Of a stretch of 8,306 nt of DNA, positions 1 through 5,179 are shown piece by piece. The stretch comes from Patescibacteria group bacterium (GTDB lineage Bacteria; Patescibacteriota; Patescibacteriia; Patescibacteriales; GWC2-42-12): NCBI GenBank assembly GCA_018827685.1, contig JAHJXD010000044.1, positions 1 to 8,306 of the forward strand. The letters are read 5' to 3'. Positions within the stretch are counted from its first letter, which is position 1. The number at the start of each line of letters is the position of its first letter. Both the position numbers and the translations under genes were made by a program. Below the pieces are notes generated by a model. That model was not told the origin of the DNA and ran no database searches. It saw only the letters and a program-made list of their open reading frames with translations.

Positions 1-19
1 TTTATATATTAGTACTTTT

Positions 20-48
20 ATTATATCAGGTTATAATTATTTTCACAA
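20..48 (-). promoter_or_regulatory. Strong extended -10 promoter firing leftward out of the window
   Basis: On the minus strand a perfect TATAAT lies at 25-20. TGA directly before it (28-26) forms an extended -10 (TGN). A -35-like TTGTGA lies at 48-43 with an ideal 17-base spacer. The expected start point is near position 13, so the transcribed gene lies beyond the left edge and cannot be identified here. The promoter sits in the AT-rich gap after rplY, so the next leftward gene probably has its own transcription. The region is very AT-rich, so chance matches are possible, but three elements with correct spacing make this the best promoter in the window. Confidence 0.6.
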
Positions 49-84
49 TTAAAATAAAAAACATAAAACGCGCCTATTTTTTTT

Positions 85-744
85 CTAAGCCGTTTTTATT
101 CCAACGCTGGTTTTTTCTTGCGTTTGAGCTGCTTCTTGACCTTGACTTGGCACAGCTTCAGCCGATTTAGGCGCTTGTTCTTCAGCCTTAGTTTCCACTA
201 CTCCTACCACAACTTCGTTAGTTTCTTGAGCCAAAACTATGCCATTGGACAAAACTAAATCATGCAATCTGATAAATTGATCAAAATTCGCTAAAACGGA
301 AATATCAACATCAATATGGCTGACCAAATCTCCTGGCAAACATTCAACTTCAACCGTATCCATATTTTTTACCATAGTTCCGCCTAATTCTTTTATGGCT
401 TTAGCTTCGCCGATAAAATTTAAAGGAATCTCGGCAATAATTTTCTTGGTCATATCAACTTGATAAAAATCAATATGAATAACGTTGTCAGTTAAGCCAT
501 CGCGTTGAACATCCTTAATAATAACCTTTACGGGTTGAGCCTGATCGATTGATAAATCAACCAAGTTAAACTCGCCGGCTATGGCGAAAACTTTTTCAAA
601 ATCATGTTTTTTGACTTTGATATTTTTATTGTCTTTGCCAAAACCGTAAATAACCGCAGGAATAAAGCCAGTGGCTCTAATATTTTTAGCCTTGCCATTA
701 CTTTCACTCCTGGATTGAACGTTTAATTGTACTTTTGTTGTCAT
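85..744 (-). CDS. rplY: Large ribosomal subunit protein bL25, long (CTC/TL5) form
   Basis: Binds 5S rRNA in the central protuberance of the 50S subunit. The 219-residue product has the two-domain CTC layout. The N-terminal 5S-binding beta-barrel covers about 1-95, with the family motifs RATGFIPAVIYG (23-34) and a VIIKDVQRDG...HIDFYQV stretch (74-97). The C-terminal beta domain covers about 96-185. A Glu/Gln/Ala-rich tail (186-219), probably disordered, follows, as is common in long bL25 proteins. I chose the ATG at 744 over an ATG at 780: the family N-terminus (MTTKVQLNVQSR) begins there, AGGG lies five bases upstream, and the longer form would overlap the end of rodA by 29 bases. The stop is TAG. 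It is the last gene of the leftward unit, and no convincing terminator hairpin follows it. Confidence 0.95.
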   Translation of the reverse strand: MTTKVQLNVQSRSESNGKAKNIRATGFIPAVIYGFGKDNKNIKVKKHDFEKVFAIAGEFNLVDLSIDQAQPVKVIIKDVQRDGLTDNVIHIDFYQVDMTKKIIAEIPLNFIGEAKAIKELGGTMVKNMDTVEVECLPGDLVSHIDVDISVLANFDQFIRLHDLVLSNGIVLAQETNEVVVGVVETKAEEQAPKSAEAVPSQGQEAAQTQEKTSVGIKTA

Positions 745-755
745 ATAATCCCTAA
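745..755 (-). promoter_or_regulatory. rplY ribosome binding site overlapping the rodA stop codon
   Basis: Read on the minus strand, TTAGGG (755-750) is followed by five bases and then the rplY ATG. The rodA stop TAG (754-752) lies inside this Shine-Dalgarno-like sequence. A ribosome terminating on rodA would therefore sit on the rplY initiation site, so translational coupling is likely. This is also the evidence that decides the rplY start at 744. Confidence 0.7.
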
Positions 756-1858
756 TAATTAATTTTTGATCTGATAACAATGCTTTCTATAACTCCAACC
801 AACATTAAACTGGAAATCAAACCGCTGCCACCATAACTTAAAAAAGGCAAAGAAATCCCCACTACCGGCAAGATGCCCAGGTTCATACTAATATTAATAA
901 ACATTTCAATAAAAATCAAGCTTATGGAGCCTAAAATAAAAAATATGCCAAAATTGTTGTTGATTCTTTTTAGATGATATAGGCAACGATAAAAAAATAT
1001 ACCAAAAAACAATAAAATTAGCAAGACCCCGGAAAAACCAAGCTCTTCGGCCACCACGGCAAAAATAAAATCAGTCTGAGCTTCAGGCAAAAACTTCAAT
1101 TGCGATTGCGAGCCGAAACCAAGTCCGCGACCGGTTAAACCGCCGGCGCCAACAGCAATAATCGCCTGTGAAACATTGTAGCCCTGACTCAAAGGATTAA
1201 ATGAAGGATTTAAAAAAGTAACTATCCTTTGTTTTTGATAATCCCGCAAAACAAAATACCAAGAGCCGGAAAAAACTATAACTAAAATAAAACCTATAAC
1301 TAAAAAATATTTTTTATTAAAACCGACCAAAATAATCATGGACAGCCATAATAAAAATAAAATAAACGCCGAGCCAAAATCAGGTTGGGCTAAAACTAAA
1401 ATTATAAACAGCAAAACGCCGCTGCCGGAAATTAATAAGCGCTTAAATTCTTTAATCTTAGGCGAAGCTGAAGAGAAATATTTAGCCAAAAATAAAATTA
1501 AAACAAATTTTATGAATTCAACCGGCTGAAAATTGAAATCAGCCAAATTATACCAGCCTTTTGTGCCGCGAATAGTTTGCCCGATTAACAAAACCCCAAT
1601 TAATAAAATAAAGCCTAGAACGTAAAAATACTTACTATAGCTTCTTAAGCTATGATAATCAAAAAAGGCCAATAAAAAAAGCAGTATTATGCCCAAAATA
1701 ATAAAAAGAATTTGTTTCTTAAAATTAAGCAAGTCTAATTGCGATCGGCCTATGGCCACACTGTAAATTTCCGCCAAACCAAAACAGATTAAAAGCAACA
1801 CGGCCGTGAACATTATCCAGTCAAAATTTTTAAGATATATTATTAACTTGTTGAACAT
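752..1858 (-). CDS. rodA: RodA, SEDS-family peptidoglycan glycosyltransferase
   Basis: Polymerises lipid II into glycan strands during side-wall growth, normally together with a class B penicillin-binding protein (not in this window). At 368 residues it has normal family length, with about ten hydrophobic membrane segments. Family motifs run in order: KGWYNL (100-105) and QPVEFIK (111-117), AQPDFGSA (157-164), an NPLSQGYN...GLTGRGLGFGSQSQL block (221-254), FLPEAQTDFIFAVVAEELG (256-274), and SLPFLSYGGSG (336-346). Asp263 in TDFIF matches the essential Asp of characterised RodA proteins. The usual His before that TD is Gln here. 'SQSQLKFLPE' points to RodA rather than FtsW. The ATG at 1858 has no Shine-Dalgarno sequence but is the only good start: an in-frame TAG lies eight codons upstream. 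It is 52 bases after the preceding gene and is probably co-transcribed with it and with rplY. Confidence 0.95.
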   Translation of the reverse strand: MFNKLIIYLKNFDWIMFTAVLLLICFGLAEIYSVAIGRSQLDLLNFKKQILFIILGIILLFLLAFFDYHSLRSYSKYFYVLGFILLIGVLLIGQTIRGTKGWYNLADFNFQPVEFIKFVLILFLAKYFSSASPKIKEFKRLLISGSGVLLFIILVLAQPDFGSAFILFLLWLSMIILVGFNKKYFLVIGFILVIVFSGSWYFVLRDYQKQRIVTFLNPSFNPLSQGYNVSQAIIAVGAGGLTGRGLGFGSQSQLKFLPEAQTDFIFAVVAEELGFSGVLLILLFFGIFFYRCLYHLKRINNNFGIFFILGSISLIFIEMFINISMNLGILPVVGISLPFLSYGGSGLISSLMLVGVIESIVIRSKINY

Positions 1859-1910
1859 AACAAAAAAAATTTTAAATTTCTTCTACTTGGGACTGTCGCC
1901 GAATCAGTCG

Positions 1911-2867
1911 CTACTTTTCCTGCCCCACGCCACCGTCATATTTAATATAGATATTATCTTTCATAATATTGATTTCCGGAATTATTTCAACACTGTCCAC
2001 TCGGCCCAAGTCTCCAGGCCAACTAATTTCCACAAATCTTTTTTGCCCTGACATAAAATCATTTAAAACATAATGATTAATAGCGGTTATTTGATCGCTA
2101 GAATAAAGCAAAATAACAAAACCAACATTCCAATAATTATAAGCTGTGCGGTTAATGGCGTTAAAACTTAGCTGATTTAAGCCTAATTTTTCCGACAACA
2201 GGCTTACATTGGCCGGAATAAATTTAATATCCTCGCTGGCAAGATTTAAATGACTGGTTCGGTAAACGTCCCAATCAGCTATCTTGTGCTGATTAATTCT
2301 GTGCCAACTAATATTTTCAATAACTAATAGACAGTCCTCTGGAGAATAAGCAAACTCTTCTGCTAAAGCCGCCGGATATTTAATCTCCTCTGGCAAAATA
2401 TAGCCTTTGGTTACCTGTGTTTGTCTGCCTGCGGCGGTAAAATAATAATCAAATTCCGCCCACCATTTTGGATTATCATTTTTTAGCTTGGCGTAGAGAT
2501 CATATTTTTTATCATACAGCCTAATAGCTTCTACTGAACCAATAATTAAATCCTTGGCTCCAACTTGCACAACATAATCGTGGTTGGCGCCATTAACTTG
2601 CGCCATCTGCTTAGTTAAAATATCATCTTCACTCATTCCGCGAGCAATATAATAACCAAAACCGTAAATGGTATAAACCCAAGAAATCGCGGATATTAAA
2701 ATCAAAAAACCGATTAAAACTATTCTAAGCTGCCTTTTATGCTCAATATACCATAGACCGATTTCTAATTGTTTAGTGGTAATACCCTCCGGGCTTACAT
2801 AATGTTCCATTTTCCTCTCAATTTCTTTTTCTTTAATTTTGTCTTGATTAAATTTTGAATTGTTCAT
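1911..2867 (-). CDS. Single-pass membrane protein of unknown function with two repeated beta-rich domains
   Basis: I do not recognise a named family. The 318-residue product has a charged cytoplasmic N-terminus (1-46, rich in Lys/Glu), one clear membrane helix (about 48-74, starting at RIVLIGFLIL) and a large C-terminal part likely outside the membrane. There is no signal-peptide cleavage or lipobox Cys. The outer part seems to hold two similar modules. KLKNDNPKWWAEFDYYF (127-143) leading to GYILPEE (155-161) resembles INRTAYNYWNVGFVILLY (238-255) leading to HYVLND (265-270). Each shows an Asn-rich turn, an aromatic Trp position, alternating hydrophobics and a later Y-x-L, as in FxLYD/immunoglobulin-like folds. 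The start at 2867 fits a promoter that predicts a leaderless message; ATG 2810 (Met20) is the alternative. It heads the unit with rodA and rplY, so an envelope role is plausible but unproven. Confidence 0.8.
   Translation of the reverse strand: MNNSKFNQDKIKEKEIERKMEHYVSPEGITTKQLEIGLWYIEHKRQLRIVLIGFLILISAISWVYTIYGFGYYIARGMSEDDILTKQMAQVNGANHDYVVQVGAKDLIIGSVEAIRLYDKKYDLYAKLKNDNPKWWAEFDYYFTAAGRQTQVTKGYILPEEIKYPAALAEEFAYSPEDCLLVIENISWHRINQHKIADWDVYRTSHLNLASEDIKFIPANVSLLSEKLGLNQLSFNAINRTAYNYWNVGFVILLYSSDQITAINHYVLNDFMSGQKRFVEISWPGDLGRVDSVEIIPEINIMKDNIYIKYDGGVGQEK
2811..2819 (-). promoter_or_regulatory. Possible internal ribosome binding site for a shorter start at 2810
   Basis: On the minus strand GAGAGG (2819-2814) sits three bases before ATG 2810 (Met20 of the membrane protein). 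The match to the anti-Shine-Dalgarno is good but the spacing is shorter than usual. Starting here would remove only the highly charged first 19 residues and leave the membrane helix intact. Two alternative starts, or a wrong choice at 2867, are both possible. Confidence 0.3.
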
Positions 2868-2873
2868 AGATTT

Positions 2874-2903
2874 ATTTTAACATAAATTTGCTTATTATGA
2901 CAA
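2874..2903 (-). promoter_or_regulatory. Extended -10 promoter of the leftward unit, predicting a leaderless mRNA
   Basis: On the minus strand: -35 TTGTCA (2903-2898, five of six consensus bases), an 18-base spacer, and -10 TAAAAT (2879-2874) preceded by TGT (2882-2880), an extended -10. With the usual six-base gap after the -10, the start point falls on 2867, the A of the ATG. The first gene would then have no 5' leader, which agrees with the lack of any Shine-Dalgarno sequence before it. Expected to drive the membrane protein gene, rodA and rplY. Confidence 0.55.
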
Positions 2904-2911
2904 ATAAAGGG

Positions 2912-2935
2912 CAATTTTTCCTGTCAATTTTTCCT
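2912..2935 (+). repeat. Tandem 11-base direct repeat between the divergent promoters
   Basis: CAATTTTTCCT occurs at 2912-2922 and again, identical, at 2925-2935, a period of 13 bases. A shorter CAATT follows at 2940-2944. The repeat lies between the -35 elements of the leftward (2898-2903) and rightward (2935-2940) promoters, and its second copy touches the rightward -35. It could be an operator for a regulator controlling both directions, or a chance T-rich duplication. Confidence 0.45.
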
Positions 2936-2963
2936 TGCGCAATTATGTTTTTTTTGCTAAAAT
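2935..2963 (+). promoter_or_regulatory. Extended -10 promoter of gyrB and its leader
   Basis: A -10 TAAAAT at 2958-2963 is preceded by TGC (2955-2957), an extended -10. A weak -35 TTGCGC (2935-2940) lies 17 bases upstream. The predicted start near 2970 gives a leader of about 110 bases before gyrB, containing an 18-codon reading frame. An alternative TATAAA sits at 2969-2974. The extended -10 carries most of the case because the -35 matches only three consensus bases. Confidence 0.5.
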
Positions 2964-3003
2964 TAAGATATAAAAATAAGCCTAAAATATTAGGTTAGTT
3001 TTT

Positions 3004-3060
3004 ATGTTTAAATGGCTAATATTGCTTATTGTTTTAGTTATCTTTATCTCAAACGCATAA
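3004..3060 (+). CDS. Putative 18-residue hydrophobic leader peptide or membrane microprotein upstream of gyrB
   Basis: A complete small reading frame encodes MFKWLILLIVLVIFISNA, ending in TAA. It has one Lys near the start, then an unbroken hydrophobic stretch, enough for one membrane helix or a bare signal-peptide core. AGG at 2992-2994 lies nine bases before the ATG, a weak but plausibly spaced ribosome site and better than anything before gyrB. It ends 19 bases before the gyrB ATG, in a different frame. If translated it could be a leader peptide, a translational coupler for gyrB or a tiny membrane protein. T-rich DNA readily yields hydrophobic frames by chance, so confidence is low. Confidence 0.3.
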   Translation: MFKWLILLIVLVIFISNA

Positions 3061-3079
3061 GTCCTAAATTTGTAATTCT

Positions 3080-5128
3080 ATGACTGCAAAACAAAACAAA
3101 AAAGCCCCCGACGCAACATATGACGCTGAATCAATAACAGTGCTTGAAGGGCTTGATCCTGTTCGTAAAAGACCGGGCATGTATGTTGGTTCAACCTCAT
3201 CTACCGGCTTGCATCATTTGGTCTGGGAAGTAGTTGATAATGGCATAGACGAAGCCATGGCCGGTTATGCCACGGAAATACAAGTTACTTTATTAGCTAA
3301 CGGCATGGTTGAAGTATGTGACAACGGCCGCGGCATTCCAACAGGCATACATAAAGTAACTAAAGTTTCGGCCTTAGAAACGGTTTTAACCAAATTGCAT
3401 GCAGGAGGAAAATTCGGCGGCAGCGGCTATAAAGTTTCCGGCGGACTGCACGGCGTGGGTGTTTCCGTAGTTAACGCTTTAAGCGAATATTTAAAAGCCG
3501 AGGTTCACCGTGAAGGCAAAATCTGGATGCAAGAATATGAGCGAGGCAAACCTTTAAAAAAAGTTAAGCCAATCGGCAACTCAAAAAAAACCGGCACGAC
3601 CATTACTTTTAAGCCAGACGTTCAAATTTTTGAAACCCTTGAATTTAACTGGGGTGCGATTTTAGACCGGCTTAGACAACAAACTTATTTAACTAAAGGC
3701 GTAACCATTAAAGTAATTGATCAAAGAAAAAATCATCGCGCTAAAAATTATAAATTTTATTTTGAAGGCGGCATTAAGGCTTATATCAAATCATTAAACC
3801 GCAACAACCAAGTAAAAAACGAAACTATCTTTTATGTTGACAAAGAAGTAAATGACTCAAGAGTTGAAGTGGCTTTGCAATATAACGACGGCTTTAATGA
3901 AACCGCCTTGGCTTTTGCCAATAACATTATTAACCCTGAAGGCGGCGCGCACGTAGTCGGTTTTCGCACGGCCTTAACCAGAACTCTGAATAGCTATGCT
4001 CGAAGTCAAAATTTAATTAAAGAAAAAGATGAAAATTTAACCAGCGAAGATGTGCGCGAGGGCTTAACGGTTATTATCAGCGTAAAGTTAACCAACCCGC
4101 AATTTGAAGGACAAACCAAGGGCAAATTAGGCAATGCGGAAATTAAAACTTACGTTGAACAAATTTTTAACGACAGCTTCACTGCATTTTTGCAGGAAAA
4201 CCCGCGCCAAGCCGAAGCCATAGTGGCTAAATGTTTTCTTTCGGCTCAAGCTAGAATTGCGGCTAGAACCGCTCGCGCTTCAATTTTAAGAAAAGGCGCG
4301 CTTGAAGGCATGACTTTACCGGGCAAATTAGCCGATTGCTCAAGCCGCAAAGCTGAAGAAAGCGAACTTTATATCGTAGAGGGCGACTCGGCCGGCGGTT
4401 CGGCTAAACAAGGCCGCGACAGAAAATTTCAAGCCATTCTGCCTTTGCGCGGCAAAATTCTAAACGTTGAACGGGCGCGACTAGATAAAATGTTGGCTAA
4501 TAATGAAATAAAAAATTTAGTCATTGCGTTAGGCGCGAATATCGATGATCAATTTGATTTAGAAAAATTACGTTATCATCGCGTTGTGATTATGACTGAT
4601 GCTGACGTTGACGGCGCGCATATCAGGACTCTTTTATTAACTTTATTTTATCGGCATTTTAACGCCTTGGTAACCAATGGCAATTTATATATCGCCCAGC
4701 CGCCGCTATATCAAATTAAAAAAGGCACGACCTCCAAATATGCTTATTCGGATGAAGAAAAAGATAAAATCGTAAAAGAATTTGGTGGCGGCGCTTCAGC
4801 TGACTCAACGCAAGCTATGGTGATGGAAACTGAGGCCGAGGAAGTTGAGCTGGCCGAAGAAAATCAAAGTGAAGAAGAAGTTAAAATAAATAAAACCAAG
4901 GCTTTGGCGCGTATAAACATCCAGCGCTATAAGGGCTTGGGAGAGATGAACCCAGAGCAGCTTTGGGAAACCACTATGAACCCGGAAACCCGCATTATGA
5001 AGCAAGTTAATGTTGACGACGCGGCCTTAGCCAATGAAACCTTTGAAATGCTCATGGGCGTTGATGTGGCGCCACGCAAACACTTTATCCAGACGCATGC
5101 TAAAAAGGTACAAAATTTGGATTTCTAA
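3080..5128 (+). CDS. gyrB: DNA gyrase subunit B (ATPase and TOPRIM subunit)
   Basis: With GyrA (not in this window), introduces negative supercoils using ATP. At 682 residues it is the short type lacking the large C-terminal insertion of E. coli GyrB. GHKL ATPase domain: EVVDNGIDEAMAG (50-62, catalytic Glu50 and Mg-binding Asn54), CDNGRGIP (80-87, Asp81), and GGLHGVGVSVVNAL (121-134). Transducer: QTKGKLGN (345-352), with ATP-contacting Lys347. TOPRIM: IVEGDSAGGSA (432-442, Glu434) and MTDADVDGAH (505-514, Asp507, Asp509, Asp511). C-terminal IQRYKGLGEMNPEQLWETT (614-632) favours GyrB over ParE. Oddity: an acidic linker at about 557-607 (many Glu/Asp, no Cys or Trp) splits the TOPRIM region from the IQRYKGLGE motif and exceeds the short loop I expect here. 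The ATG at 3080 has no Shine-Dalgarno sequence; an in-frame TAA at 3065-3067 rules out an upstream start. A terminator hairpin follows. Confidence 0.96.
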   Translation: MTAKQNKKAPDATYDAESITVLEGLDPVRKRPGMYVGSTSSTGLHHLVWEVVDNGIDEAMAGYATEIQVTLLANGMVEVCDNGRGIPTGIHKVTKVSALETVLTKLHAGGKFGGSGYKVSGGLHGVGVSVVNALSEYLKAEVHREGKIWMQEYERGKPLKKVKPIGNSKKTGTTITFKPDVQIFETLEFNWGAILDRLRQQTYLTKGVTIKVIDQRKNHRAKNYKFYFEGGIKAYIKSLNRNNQVKNETIFYVDKEVNDSRVEVALQYNDGFNETALAFANNIINPEGGAHVVGFRTALTRTLNSYARSQNLIKEKDENLTSEDVREGLTVIISVKLTNPQFEGQTKGKLGNAEIKTYVEQIFNDSFTAFLQENPRQAEAIVAKCFLSAQARIAARTARASILRKGALEGMTLPGKLADCSSRKAEESELYIVEGDSAGGSAKQGRDRKFQAILPLRGKILNVERARLDKMLANNEIKNLVIALGANIDDQFDLEKLRYHRVVIMTDADVDGAHIRTLLLTLFYRHFNALVTNGNLYIAQPPLYQIKKGTTSKYAYSDEEKDKIVKEFGGGASADSTQAMVMETEAEEVELAEENQSEEEVKINKTKALARINIQRYKGLGEMNPEQLWETTMNPETRIMKQVNVDDAALANETFEMLMGVDVAPRKHFIQTHAKKVQNLDF

Positions 5129-5134
5129 AACTTC

Positions 5135-5178
5135 ATATAAAAAAACAGCTTCGTAAATACGAAGCTGTTTTTTTATAT
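5135..5178. terminator. Bidirectional intrinsic terminator between convergent gyrB and thrS
   Basis: A perfect inverted repeat has 21-base arms at 5135-5155 and 5158-5178 with two bases between. The mixed core CAGCTTCGTA pairs with TACGAAGCTG. Outside it the A-run pairs with a T-run, so each strand has a hairpin followed by a U-tract. It starts six bases after the gyrB stop and ends just before the thrS stop (5182-5180), so it can end both transcripts and block read-through into the opposing gene. Confidence 0.9.
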
Positions 5179-5179
5179 T

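Noticed and set aside
50..84. Terminator after rplY from the A-runs and T-runs around GGCGCG
   Set aside because: The arms are only short A/T tracts, and no GC-containing stem can be drawn.
745..780. An upstream ATG at 780 that would lengthen bL25 by 12 residues
   Set aside because: It overlaps the end of rodA, lacks a ribosome site, and adds residues outside the known bL25 N-terminus. The ATG at 744 has AGGG at the right distance.
1869..1899. TAAAAT (1874-1869, minus strand) as a separate rodA promoter
   Set aside because: No TGN extension and no -35 at a normal spacing (the best is GCGACA at 19 bases). AT-rich sequence gives such matches by chance.
1887..1910. Hairpin GACTG...CAGTC in the gap between the 1911-2867 gene and rodA
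   Set aside because: Only five base pairs with a nine-base loop and no adjacent U-run on the minus strand, so too weak for a terminator. The two genes are more likely co-transcribed.
1338..2051. Plus-strand open frames opposite rodA and the membrane protein gene
   Set aside because: They are antisense shadows of clear minus-strand genes, with no ribosome sites or recognisable motifs.
4805..5005. Minus-strand open frame inside gyrB
   Set aside because: Antisense to conserved GyrB motifs, including IQRYKGLGE. No independent coding evidence.
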